Part shown: positions 22,935 through 35,100 of the stretch, in pieces
How the letters are laid out: every line of letters begins with the position of its first letter
Numbering within the stretch: the stretch's first letter is position 1
Source of the DNA: Parelaphostrongylus tenuis
Lineage: Eukaryota > Nematoda > Chromadorea > Rhabditida > Metastrongylidae
Length of the DNA: 64,000 bases
Reading direction: 5' to 3'
Assembly (NCBI GenBank): GCA_019055375.1
Contig: JAHQIW010004522.1
Coordinates: 1-64,000, forward strand
Position numbers and translations under genes: made by a program
The notes under the pieces: generated by a model
Database searches by the model: none
The model's input: the letters and a program-made list of their open reading frames with translations, nothing else
Told to the model about the DNA's origin: nothing

Positions 22935-23654
22935 CTGTAAGTAGCCTTCATTTTGGATTACGGCTATAATTTTGATGGACTTTTCAACGCCTCCATGGAT
23001 ACACGTAAGTTATTCTAAGAAAATCGAAAGCAACGATGACGGATGGATTTACATGAACACAAAAACGAGTCAACTGTTCAGAAAAAACGGGTCGAAAACG
23101 AAGCATCACAAGCGTTAAAATCAGCGCGATCGAAAAAAGTGGTGTTTTAGCGGATCCATAATCGATCAGAAAGATAAATACTGCGAACGAATACTGTAGA
23201 TTTTGCGCCTCTATAAGTAAGCTCATTACTTGGGAATCGTAAAGTTTCACATTCCAAGCGTTTACCTCTGTTTTCGAACCGGAACAGAATTAAGTTATCG
23301 GCAGATTAGTATTGAAGTGCACTTAATGAGATGTTGCGAGTGAGAAGCGTTAAGAGTACTTGTGATCAGAACACTTCAAAACCATTCAATTCTCCTAAGA
23401 ATCTAAGGAAGAAAGCAATCTTGGGTTCTAGCTTAGCGCAAAAATACTGTTTAATGGAAATTTGTTCCAGAATAAAGGTTACGTAACCTTCTAACTTGAA
23501 GAACATTTATTTCTCTTCCCGAAGAAAAACAGTGAATTTCTGCGCTGTTTCGTTTGAAGATGAGATGAAAGGAAATCCATCGGTTTGGTGAATGAATCAT
23601 CAGAGAGGAATAAAAGGTTTCTGTCCAATAATGTTCAAATACTACGTACATCAT

Positions 23655-23760
23655 ACTATCATTATATACATATATATAGGTGGTTTATATATTTATATAT
23701 ATTAAATATATATTTATTTATGTTTTTATTTGATATATATATATTATATATATATACCCT
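23655..23760. repeat. AT-rich low-complexity tract
   Basis: TATATA-dominated sequence. Open frames on both strands here (rich in Y, I and L) reflect composition only. Confidence 0.8.
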
Positions 23761-23769
23761 TTTGAATAT

Positions 23770-23860
23770 TACGGAGAACACCTTTCGTTTCGAGTGTTTT
23801 CCTAAGACCATGCTCAACTTCCAATATGCCTGATAATCATTAGTTATGACCATTTTTTTT
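23770..23860. mobile_element. Solo end fragment of palindromic element FB1
   Basis: Matches the terminal part of the 51-kb copy in inverse orientation: TTTCGAGTGTTTTC, AATATGCCTGATAATCATTA. No second arm is seen nearby. Confidence 0.55.
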
Positions 23861-26800
23861 ACAATCATTCAACCATAATCAGTTAATTGCCCTTTGAAAG
23901 ATCACATGCGCGGTTGAAAAAAATGAGTATCAGACATTACGGAGAATTTTTATTCATAAATAAACACGTATTAATTGTAATTGATTATACGTGAGATATA
24001 GAATGGAGTAAATGTCGAATATGGAGGAATCAGAGTATCGCAACCGTTTTTGAACGTTCAGTTACCTATTACTGGTATCACTAATGTGTCATGAGGATGT
24101 GGGTGAGGCCTCAAGCAAATATCCTCATTCGGGTCAACGGTGTTCCTGCCCGAATGTCAACACATTTCATTGTCAGGCACGAATGGCATGTAAGGTGTCG
24201 TCGGAAGTTACAGGTCAACGCGAGTACGCTTGCAACCATTCGCAACTAGAAATGGAAAAGGCAACGCCAGTGGAAACTACTACAATTCAGAGATTTTCAA
24301 TGTATTTGTGAACATTCTTGTCCTCCAACCAAGTTTATGACGTTTTATAGGAAGACACCTAATTTATGTGCGTCTTGGAAGTATCACCAACGTTGGTCCG
24401 TTGCCAGTCTCTGGTTTGAAAGACTAGAAGAACTTGAAGAGTTTTTTACCAGAGTGAACCTCGAGCTTAGTTATTGCAGGTGACATCGAGCCGTTTCCTA
24501 TGTAATTCCAAGCTAGTTGATTACAGGCTTCCGACCTTGCCCAGGTGTCAGCAGTGCAGTCCACTGCAGGTAATCACATCTATCAACTGATCATGTGCAT
24601 ACGGTAGGTATTAAAAAGCCGTCGAAGCAAAGGATTGATTTTTTGCTTAGCGTCAAACACAATTGCAGATTTAGCCTGCTGTCTCTCTAGAAGAGCACGT
24701 CACATGACTTGTCTCTAACTAGGTTGACGTTGCTCTCGTAACAAATATTCGTGCTTTCACTCACCGAAGATATGAATTGCTGAATGTCTTCGAAAACATA
24801 GTCGAACAGTTTTTTGAATAATTGACTAATTACATCATTTCATTATTGCCTTGTACAATTGAAGTTGATGATAGTCGTCTTTGGAGCAGAAGTGAAAAGA
24901 ACAAGCCAGAGAATTAATGCTCTTATTACCCCAAATGGTTCACCGTCCTCATCGTGCTTATAGGGTTCGTAGGTTTCGGACCTGCGCGGAGTTCAACTCC
25001 GCAGCAGGTTCACCCAAGCCCAGAACGAGTCCGACGTATTCACCTGCCAAGCGCCAGCTAAGAGGGAAATGGACACAAGAATGACTGACATTTTGGTAGC
25101 CACTAGTGGCTAGTAATCTCCCTATTAACCACGAGGACCGAAGACTGATAATGTAGTGACGACCTGAGGAGGCCCTGGTTATTACGCTCACCTTGAGTCT
25201 CCAGGGAACAGAACAGCTAAACCAACACATTTTCCTTGTGTCGGACTCGCACTATAGTGAAGGCGGGCCGTTCAAGTGTCCATGTATCTACGTATAGTTT
25301 AAGGTCATTTAAAGAGGCGCTATAACCTCCGGAGGTAGTTTAGCAATGAATGAAGAGCATACTGAAATCACTGAGTCAAACTAATTTACACCTGTTAACA
25401 TAAAATGTTGGAAAGTTTCAAACAGGAAGTACTTGAAAAGTTGAAAATCCTAAAAGACTTATTCCACTTTATAACATCAAGAGCGCCTATGTCGCTCAAA
25501 TCACGACGACGGCAGAGAAAGATGTTTTCCCATTGTGTATTTACGTTGAAAAATTATAGGATCTCTTAATAGAAGCTCGTCCTCATGACTAGGAACTCTA
25601 ACGACCCACATGATTTATTCATGTGAAACAATACATCTGCTACTAAAAGATTCGCTCCGTGTTTAGAGGAAAAAATCACATTGAACATTTGATGGGAGTA
25701 AAGCGGATGAGGCTGACGGGATTTGTGTGTGAGGGAATAGCGTGACCGGAGTTTTTCAACTACCTATGCCACCAAGGCCATCAATGAAAAATTGTAGTGC
25801 AGATATTGACAACCTAGTCCCATAAAGGCGTGCCAAACATTATGGAATGAGTCTATTCATGCTAAGACAATGATGGCTACGTTTTCAACAACGGTGGTGA
25901 TTGAGGTGGATAGAAAATCTTAAAAGGTCTAGCGAATTGTCTCCTTGTTGAATGACAATAGAACGATGTTTGAAAACTGTATTGTGAAAAAATTACTTTG
26001 CTCCATGTTTGTGGAGAAAAGAATTCGGTAAGACTTTGCATCCACGAGTACAAGTTACCTCAATAATAGTTACAAAGTTCTTATACTATAGTATAGTTCC
26101 TATACTTTTTCGACAGATACATGACTCAAAAATGTTCCGCTTAAATCTGTTTAGATATCTTTATTGAGGGACATTCTCCCACGACAGACCGTTTTATAAT
26201 ACAGTTTGACTGATTAACGAAAACTGGATGAGGAAAACTTTAGTGAAAAATTGAGGCCACCGAGAATCAAAAAGAATCGAAGAACAACTTCTCAATGAAA
26301 AGTGCGACTGAAGAAAAAGTGAAACAGTTTCAAAGATATTCAAGAGTACTGCTCGTTTATAATATATCAAAATTGCATTACCAGACGTCGAAGTCATTAG
26401 ACTTATCTTAAAGGAAATTGTGGATTATTCCGACACTCTTGGGTACTAATTGTGATTGGCTCCAGTTAAAACCTTCACATAAAACCCATTACATTACACA
26501 CAAAGCACAATGACCATTACTGAAAAAGAAAAGGTCATGATGGAATGAGCAAAAGAATGACCTGTGTTCAAATAAGAGACGGCTAAAATTACCATTTTGC
26601 AGAAAAAAGTCAAATGACACAATCTTTGAAAGATGTGAAGGAGAACAAAGTAAAGAAAGACGTAATGTCGAAATAAAATATCTACTATTATGCAAATAAG
26701 AAGGTAAAACATATTTATGCACTAATTATACAAGATATTTCAAAACAAAAATTGTGTGCAATTGAGTTCCTTATGCGACTGAGGAACAGAGGGAATCAAG

Positions 26801-26904
26801 TGCAACGTTCTCCTCTTTAGGAATGCACTAAGAGTTGTCAATTTCATCAAGCATTTAAGAAGTGATTGTATGCATATTTGTATGCATTTCATATTTGGTT
26901 CATA
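23861..26904. other. Intergenic stretch with a GC-richer patch, no gene recognised
   Basis: Around 24,950-25,260 the GC content is visibly higher than in the flanks and open frames run on both strands, but no domain is recognisable and no second copy was found. At 24,084-24,311 a short plus-strand frame with seven cysteines is present without a convincing family or splice context. The rest is AT-rich with no features seen. Confidence 0.4.
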
Positions 26905-27090
26905 CGACGGCATGCAGTGGTTCACTGATGTACTAGGCCAGTGTTTCCATCCTCCTGGACAAATCTGGTACGAATTTGCTGACTCACGAGGAATGGAGAG
27001 CTACTCTAGTGCAGGGCATAGCAGGATGGAGCCAAGAACCCGAGTGCATTGAACGAGTCTTTAACCACTACGCTAAGCGGATCTTTAATC
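26905..27090 (-). mobile_element. SINE family 1, degenerate minus-strand copy
   Basis: On the minus strand a head GCGTAGTGGTTAAAGAC and box B-like GGGTTCTTGGCTCC are followed by the family body (CCTCCTGGACAAATCTGGTA on the plus strand corresponds to the ACCAGAC...GGGAGGAT block of the 12.9-kb copy). Confidence 0.5.
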
Positions 27091-28389
27091 AAATAACGGT
27101 GCTTAGATTCGCAATGAATTGCAGTCTCGTCTTGATTGGGTCGTTGTTCCCGGGTGTCGCATTACACCATACACAAGGTATTAATATTTCTGAAGCATGG
27201 GCACTTGTTCTGGAAAGAGGTCCACTTTTTCGAAAGGTCCTTCTGAGCCCCACTAAAGGCAGAGTGCCACTACTGCAGAATCTGATTAATCATCCAGTGC
27301 TACCTCAACACCAAAAACAGCGTTGAAAAAGACATATACAAAAATAGCGACGCTCATATCATTCAAACAAGCTACGACATGTCATTTAGATGTGGCTTGC
27401 GGTATGGAAGACTCGAAGCTTCACCGGTGCGAATATGAGTTCTGAGGCAAAATAGGCTCTAAAAAATCCTAATGCTGCATATTAACATGGATTTTCGAAG
27501 CAGCATATCATAGCTCGAACGTTCTTAATAGATCAACAAACTAATTAGATGACCCTTAAAATGCCTCATTTCTGGAGATGGCTAACAAGCTTTCTAAGCA
27601 GATAAAAACACCCTTATTTTTTTGAATGAAATTGCGGACTACCTGTATGTCAGATCAAGGACCAGAAGTAAATAATTAGACAAAAATCTGACTATAACTT
27701 CAAAAAATGAAGAAAATTACGCTCCAAAAAATACTCTTCAGGAATCAGTTGTGAATCGATCTCTTAGGCTTTCAGTAAAGGTTACTAGAAATGAATCATA
27801 GAACTGTAACGAACCTCGAGTGAAAGTCGGAAATGAATCGTTGATTCGAAACGCTTCACCTCAATAGGCGTAGTTTGTTGGTCGCGCAGCAGAAGGCGAC
27901 CACGTCTCCGCCTTCGGGCAGACGGCCAACGGACGCTCCAGTTGCATTCGTAATAATTAATCCAATGAAGCGGGACAGGTTTGTCATGCATAAGGAATCA
28001 CAGAAAGCCCGGCTTTGATGTTAATTATGTTCAATTCAATTGCTTTTCCATAGGTTGAGCAGGGCAGAACTCCATAAAATGCCATTTACCTGCTCAAGAT
28101 CAGACAATTCACTGAGACTTTGTGGAAGTGATTTAAGATACATCTACGCACTAAAATCTCCGAACGATACGGGGATCAGTTCAGCTGTCAGCTGGGATGC
28201 TGCTCATACACTTCCATGCATTCTCTTCACAGTGCACTTCCATGCATTCTCTCACATTCGTTCACTCGTAAAGAGCTCATAAAAGACTATCATCAGTCAA
28301 TAAAAAATGGATGAATAAATGAGTGAGGAAAGGTGGACACAGAGAAACGGCCACGTCACATGTAGCGATGGTTATGATGGCAATTAATT
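27091..28389. other. Intergenic stretch with small GC-rich island
   Basis: A locally GC-rich island at 27,830-27,935 (GCAGAAGGCGACCACGTC, GGGCAGACGGCC) stands out from the AT-rich surroundings, but neither strand gives a recognisable protein or RNA. Nothing else is supported. Confidence 0.35.
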
Positions 28390-28620
28390 CACAATTAGCT
28401 CGCCTACAGTGACTAGAACCGCCCCTCAGTACATAGTTCGATCCATCTCCTCAAGTAGCCACGTTGATGTTCTCTCTGATGTCGGAGAACTGGTAGTGGG
28501 ATTTTGAGGGAATGAAGCACTACTGACCCAAAACTTATCACAGTAGTAGTTGTTGTAAGGTCCTAATGCGCATTTAATTACCTCCTTTACGCTACGAATG
28601 AAGTTTAAGCACGTTAGCTA
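28390..28620 (+). mobile_element. SINE family 1, strongly diverged plus-strand copy
   Basis: Head-like TCGCCTACAGTGACTAGAA with box B-like AGTTCGATCC, then body blocks parallel to the 12.9-kb copy (AAGCACTACTGAC, GTAAGGTCCTAATGCGCATT, AATTACCTC). Confidence 0.4.
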
Positions 28621-28732
28621 GTTATACAACATTGGATTATTTGTCCATTGTAGCTTGATAATACTGAAGTGCTGTTTTCCTCAATAATAGTCACTTACAA
28701 AGTTCTTATACTATAATATGGTTCTTGTACTT

Positions 28733-28818
28733 ATTTCGATATATACATCTATATATGCTTCTTTCTTACAACAGAATGGTTGTAAAGAAGAGGCATATAT
28801 AGATGTATATGTCGAAAT
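28733..28818. repeat. Long hairpin, 40-bp arms
   Basis: Left arm 28,733-28,772 and right arm 28,779-28,818 pair at 36 of 40 positions around the 6-nt loop AGAATG. It is either a tiny foldback element or a pre-miRNA-like structure. The sequence just upstream (AAAGTTCTTATACTATA) recurs near 26,070 without the hairpin, which favours a repeat. Confidence 0.55.
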
Positions 28819-31800
28819 AACATCTGTTCGCTGTGTGAAATCTGATAGACAAACGGCTGTCTGATCAGATGGATGTCCATTGGCTATCTCGTTTCGGTCA
28901 TCCATCAATCGCCGTGTTCTTTTTGATGTGGACAGGTTGTAAATGAACCAAATGAGCATTGTCAGCGGGCAACTATCACGATGACGATAAACAAGAACAT
29001 CTATCAAAGTTCTCATCATTTTTTAAGAGACTGATAAGGCAGATGCTGTGAGCATTCAAGTACCATCAATGTATTAACATGTGTTTCATTAAAGGATACC
29101 GCAAGCAAAACACGAAAATCTTCTTGTTTTTTTTGTCTAGAATACCTTTGATCAATAATGATAGTGAAATATTGCGGCTAATTATTGTGAGAGGACAGAT
29201 CTCCTGTGATCAAATTAGTGAGTGACCAAAGATGTGGTCATTATCAACAGTCAGATCTTCATGACTCAAAAACATTTATCGGCCAAATTTTCACTACCCA
29301 GGCCTCAATGAACAGGACTTCACTGTTTCTTCAAAACTAACGATTTTTTTTCTTGGAAAAGATGCGTATGTTATTGGAAATACTTGAGCCGATACTAAAT
29401 TTCACTTTCCAACTATAAGCTTCTCTCGTCAAGTGGAAATACAGGGTAAACGATTTCAAAAAATGCGAAAAGCAAAGTACGGCCACACAGAATTAACTCT
29501 AAGCCGTTTTGACACAGTTTGAGAGTATGAGTTACTAAATTCAACAGCGCCAGGGACAAATGAAAGCCTAGGTGGTGACTGTGATGACTTCTTGAAAAAC
29601 TTTATCAAATATTATATCGCGCATAAGTGGTGGTCTTCAAATCATTCAACAAACTGATAATTAAAATGAGAAAAAATGAAGAGGAGGAGTACGAAATCGA
29701 AGTTCGTATATGGGATGGCTAATGTTAAGCGGTACTCAAGGTTTACGAGGTCATCCGCTCCCGATGGTTAAATGACCCAGCCCTAATCACGACCTCGTCG
29801 TCGGATATTGTTCTTTTGTGAAACATGCACATGTTCCTGAATGGGCGAGACAGTCAAGAATCAAGTAGCAATGGTAGCAAATAATTTTTAACAGTGAATT
29901 GAGTAAGTCATAGACAAGACTTGACCAAACAACGATACTAAGCGGGCCTCTATTTCCAAAATTTTCAACGGTAACAAGTTTTTGTATAAGGATAAAAAAT
30001 AACAACATAGAAGTCAAACATGCTTCACGGAAGTGAAATGCGCTGACTGTGATCTACTTGCCGGCTATATAGAATTCCATAATAAAACTTCGGCAGGAAG
30101 TAAAACAACTTTAAATAGACACTCTTAGCACTCTCACTACTCTAATCATACATGAAGTGCCTTTTTGGAAATACTAATCCAACATACTTTTAGTCTTCAA
30201 AATTCCTAGAAGGCAAGAAGGCAGCATCAAAAACTTTGCTGATACAGAGTGAGGTATAACAACGGCAACGAAGAAGCCTTTGCTGAGATCCTGAGTTTCC
30301 TAGGCGATTATGACATAAGCAAGATATTACATAGAGATGATGAAAGTTAATATCATAAATCTCTTGTTGACATCCATGAATTCTAGAAGATATGGCGGGG
30401 ATCTCTGCAAATGCCAAGAGAGTTCGATGTTTGGCAGCAATGAAGTCGTGGGATTCATTACAGCGTTTTCCAAGGTAAATGTTCTCAAAAATTTGGAATA
30501 TGTGATAAATATCGAGTAGAAATACGAGCGGGAAAGCTTACAACATCCACTAACTAGCCAAAATGTGATACCGTAATCGATCTCCATTCTTAACGACGCG
30601 TCGACAGGGATTGTTGTTAAGGCTACTGTAACCAGAGGGCCAGCTAATGGATACAGCATTGTTTCATTCATCGATCATAGGTCCGCTAGCAATTCAGCTT
30701 TGACCGCAAAGCCATGGCGGACGCCTTTTAACTGGAGATGGAGATTTGAGTGGGACCGTTATGTGAGCGTCATTGACGCCTCATTGCACTAAGCCAAATG
30801 CTATCGGCATAATTGTCTTATCAAAAAAATAGAGTAATTTTTTTTAACTCTGTAATTTTGCAATCGATGTAGAGCGACGCTTTTGTCCAACAACTTCATG
30901 CATTGTCCGATACTAGATGTATTCGGTAATTAGAAGTAATATGAGGAACAGTATGGTAAGGCGCTGTTTATGTTTATTTGATCGTTGATTCGACACCTGT
31001 TTGAGGTCAGACATATTTCTGGGACATCGAATATATATGGACTAAACCCAACATTGTAAGATATATTTGATTTGTTTTTCTTTTTCGCTTTTCATAGCTC
31101 ATAATCGCCCTTATTCAGAATCTGAATATTTTTTAGAAGTCTTTGCTCTATTTTAGAGAACATTGAGCTTGTTCTCTGTAATTTTTAAGCTATCTTATGG
31201 AGAGCAACCGCACAAAAACTTTTATGGATGGGGGTACCAGACTTGGGCCACAAAGTCAGGCTATGTAATGGCGCGAGGGTGATGAACAATGTTGTGACAA
31301 TAGAAGGGCGATTCTGAGGCGCACTGTTGTTTTATTCAGACACCAGAAAAGAACGAGAAAATTGCAAAAGTGCGCTAGAAATCGGTTTTTGGGCGGGTGA
31401 ATTCAAAGGCAGTCTTGTGTTGTTCTGTGCGATTCGAACTCGATCATTGTTTACTGCAAGAAGATTGTGCGCTGATGGTATTAGTGGATTCGTGACCTCT
31501 TCATTCTACACAACCTACCGACAACTGCCGTCAGCTGTTATTCATCATCACATCGACAATGAACTGTTCTCGACTGTCTTTTGAAGTGTCACAGACCCGA
31601 ACTGCCAATATATAATAACATATAGTTGCTTACGGTATGAAATTAGTTTCACATCAAAGAGAAAATTGTTTCGAATTCTTAAAATTACTTCAAATATCTA
31701 AATACAAAGAGCTAGGCAGAACTTTTGAAGAAAAAAGATTGCTAAAATGCATAATCTAAACGAAATCTTTGTTTTACAGCGTTTCAACAGTGTTGCGGTA

Positions 31801-32109
31801 TATTATACACACCTAAGATGTTGGGTAATATTCAGAACATTTTTCAGAAGTTGGGAGTGGAATCCGCGTATCATCTATAGCGAAGACGCATTCTTCTACT
31901 CACCACTGGGGCCACCGCTTTGTTACCACTCTTTCTTCTATATAAGCCATCGAAACTGGCAGCAAGTAACCTTCAACGCTTGTTCTGATAAGACAAAGAG
32001 TTCGCATTTTTGTAAGCCGTCAGCTTACTGGGATTCAGTACCGATATATGCTCATCAAACCAAACACGTTGAAGGTTAGTTGCTGGCAGCTTCGATAATT
32101 TACAGAGAA
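28819..32109. other. Intergenic stretch, no supported gene
   Basis: Several open frames of 75-115 codons occur (for example minus-strand 30,327-30,671 and 28,711-29,019). One pair superficially resembled a receptor exon, but reading phases do not join across the only good donor. No RNA genes or clear repeats were seen. Confidence 0.4.
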
Positions 32110-32220
32110 GGAGTGGTAGCGAAGAAATGGCCTCAATGGTATATGATGGCACGCGTCCCTGGATAGGTAAAGCTCGGGTTCCACTTCCGCCTGTGTAGAA
32201 TACTTTGCCGATCACTCAAA
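32110..32220 (+). mobile_element. SINE family 2, diverged copy
   Basis: GGCACGCGTCC followed by box B-like GGGTTCCACTTCC and the tail GATCACTCAAAAG resemble the SINE 2 copies at 19.2 and 49.8 kb. Box A is degraded. Confidence 0.45.
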
Positions 32221-32776
32221 AGTCGTAGGTTTTTGAAATAAATGAGATGGATTAAACATAATCCGGCTGAGAATATTTGTTGCCGGTGCTCATGGAGTAC
32301 ATAATCGAGAGCTAGCTTGAATCTATAGAGGAATCATGCAATTACTGGCTTACAAAAATTTAGACAATTAAGTTTGAGTAACTTGTAAGAAGTGGTTGCC
32401 ATAAAATGTTATTCGTGCAAGAAATGATGTTTTGCATTTATCAGTAACAAAAACCATCAGTGTGAAAATGCATTCTAACCCAGAAAATTCCACCAATTCA
32501 CTCCAGAGGATCTATTCAAACGATATCTTGCACTCATTGCCTTAGATGCACAAGTAGACGATTATGTCTAGAGAGTAATTAAACCTAAAGATGTACTATT
32601 AGCAGTAATTTCCTTATTCAGCGTTTTTAGCAGTGGCATGATGTTACAACTATAAATCCAATAATGTTGAGTGATAGATGTGCTACGTGTTTCGATCCAC
32701 TTCAGTGAGAATTGAACAAAAAAACTAGGTATACAACTATTTTTTCACTATGTCTGTCAAGAGCAATAGCAGTACA

Positions 32777-33112
<336 letters not shown>

Positions 33113-33190
33113 AGGAATGAAGTTCCGGTGTCGATCAATCGCTGAGGGATACGTCGTGCATTCGATTTTAACAAGTATCATAACAGGTGA
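33113..33190 (-). mobile_element. SINE family 1, 3' fragment
   Basis: The segment GATCAATCGCTGAGGGATAC...GCATTCGATTTTA is the reverse complement of the last part of the 12.9-kb SINE (GAAGTCGAATGCATGG...CCTCAGGGATTGATC). The tRNA-like head is absent. Confidence 0.6.
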
Positions 33191-33342
33191 CAGAATACTT
33201 CGATGACCTCTACGGCGCAGAAGGAAACTTAGCGAGCCCGGGAATAAAGAATAATATTGGTTCATAAAAGCTGAAATTAATAATATTGATGGCAAAAAAC
33301 GAAAGTAATAGTATTAAAATGATACCGGTAATAACTACAGAG

Positions 33343-33650
33343 CGCGTGTGACGCAGAGTTTCAAAGGTGCTCTGCGTCGCACCCAAGATCGATGGTTCGA
33401 TCTCGCGCTCATGCTCATCAAGCCTTCAATCCCTCTGGGGTAGGTAAATTGGTACCAAAGTGGTACCAGACTTGTTTAGGAGGACAAGCAGCGGTGGCTC
33501 GATATAGCGGAAGGCTACCATATGAGTCATAGTAAAGGCTAGATATACAATCAATCACCTCAAAGTTTGAAAAAAATGGAGACGAATGGATGGCAAGTTC
33601 TAGGGGGATCGATCAACTCCGAGAGCTTTCTCCTTAATCCTTTATAATTT
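33343..33650 (+). mobile_element. SINE family 1, near full-length copy
   Basis: Same order as the 12.9-kb copy: GAGCGCGTGTGACGCAG head, box B GGTTCGATCTCGCGCTCAT, body AAATTGGTACCA...GACTTGTTTAGGAGGACAAGCAGC, GTCATAGTAAAGGC, AATCACCTCAAA, and a 3' end GATCAACTCCGAGAGCTTT. Box A has one deletion-like change. No target duplication was identified. Confidence 0.75.
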
Positions 33651-34690
33651 GATGAACTACATCAAGAACTTTTCAAATGTCTTCTCATTTGATCACAGAG
33701 ATCATTGTTACAGATCTTGAGAGTATTTGTCAGTTTTATCGCCGTTGGTTCCATGAGAAATTCTAGATGATTCCTGGATTATTATTGCTGTCGCTGGAGA
33801 CATGCTGGTGAAAGTTTATGATGTGTGGGCAAACATTTGGGTGAGTTGATGATGTGTGAGCAATCTCTGTTAATGATTCAAATACACATTCGATCTGTTC
33901 AAGCGTAACGAATTGACGCCATTAAGTGATGTAGGATATCCAGTTCGCTGGAAAATCATCGGTTTGCGACATACGTTAGCAGACATGGACAGCCTGACGA
34001 CACATTGTCTGCTGAAAGACACTCACGAGGTTGGCCTTTCACGAAATGAAAAACAACAGCACACACCGTATTATTACACCTAAATGGTCATTGTGAAGAT
34101 AGCTAATTTGCTAAAAAATCGTTGGTTGCGACATATTCAGTCGGGGAGGCTGACCACGATGACACAAACGTTTGCCAAGAGAATTTATGAAGTTGAGTTT
34201 CCAGAAAATTCAAATCACTTCCACTTCTCACACCATCAACAAGTACGTGGGTCATTGACACAGAAGATGATGGAGGGGCAGTTGCGAATTTAATATATTG
34301 CCGAACTTGACCGAAATGTGGTGTATGCGGACAAACAGGTCACAAGAGGAAGGGGTGAAATAACAGAAACTCAACATTTTCTTTTTCAGTAATAACCAAC
34401 TTATTAAAGGCACAAAGCAGTTGAATCAGGAATTGAAAGCCTTCCTGCTCACTGAAGAATATGATGCATTCCAAATATTTTGAATGATTCTGGAGCAACA
34501 AAACGTTTTCCAGATGGCTTTAGTTTTATAGAGCCATCAGTGTTCATTACATTGTGATATGGAAATGATCATTTGAAAAGGTCAGGTTGATTTTGTGCTT
34601 GATGCGATTGAAATCTAGGTCTGGTGATTTATTCTAAGGGAGCACTGGAGGTGTTTGGCTTATTGGATTGCGGACAATTTGACCTTTCCA

Positions 34691-34726
34691 CGCTCTGAAG
34701 AAGGCGAAGTGCCGAAACGTCAGCTG
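34691..34726 (+). ncRNA. Hammerhead-like core motif of the Penelope-element type
   Basis: CTGAAGAA, stem GGC/GCC with loop GAAGT, GAAAC, then GTC and AGC pairing with GCT just before the core. The core is one A longer than the CUGANGA consensus, so the hammerhead reading is approximate. A near-identical block is at 45,594-45,630. Confidence 0.35.
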
Positions 34727-34861
34727 TCAGATAAAGTTTTATGCAACACGTCGTGTTTGGCTTAAAGAAGAGTACCAGAATTGTACTTTATTTCGTACTG
34801 CGTAAATTTCTACATAATAATGGGAATAACGATAAAACTTTCGGTGGTGTGAAATCCTTGA

Positions 34862-35100
34862 GTGGCATGTTATGCATTCCATTTAACAAGTATGCTTGAG
34901 ATTTTGAATGCATATTTAGCCTCTAAAATGACACGCGGTGATCTGTCGATGTATCAGGGCAGTACTGCTATTTTCTTAGAAAGGTCTGCTACCAACCAAT
35001 CTGTTAACTCCGGAGGGATATTTGACGAGACTCGGGTGTGGGATTGAATCACGTGTGCGTCGCAGGGCAAAACTAACCACTGCGCCACAGGGGTTTTGTA
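34862..35100 (-). mobile_element. SINE family 1, minus-strand copy
   Basis: On the minus strand the head reads CCCCTGTGGCGCAGTGGTTA with box B TGATTCAATCCCACAC, followed by a body containing GGAGTTAACAGATTGG. The block TTGAATGCATATTTAGCC on the plus strand marks the body near the 3' end. Confidence 0.65.

Noticed and set aside
22984..23250. Hydrophobic minus-strand frame upstream of the kal-1-like gene
   Set aside because: No domain, no usable donor in phase with exon 1, and AT-rich composition.
24084..24311. Cysteine-rich frame, possible secreted peptide
   Set aside because: No signal peptide, no splice partners and no repeated cysteine spacing of a known domain.
26489..26722. Two overlapping phenylalanine-rich frames
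   Set aside because: Composition artefact of a purine-rich strand; no family resemblance.
30327..30671. Minus-strand frame with a NPTTSLLPNIELSW-like run resembling a receptor ligand-binding domain
   Set aside because: The only good donor (GTAAGC at 30,540) leads to a stop in every phase-compatible continuation, and the match is too short to trust.
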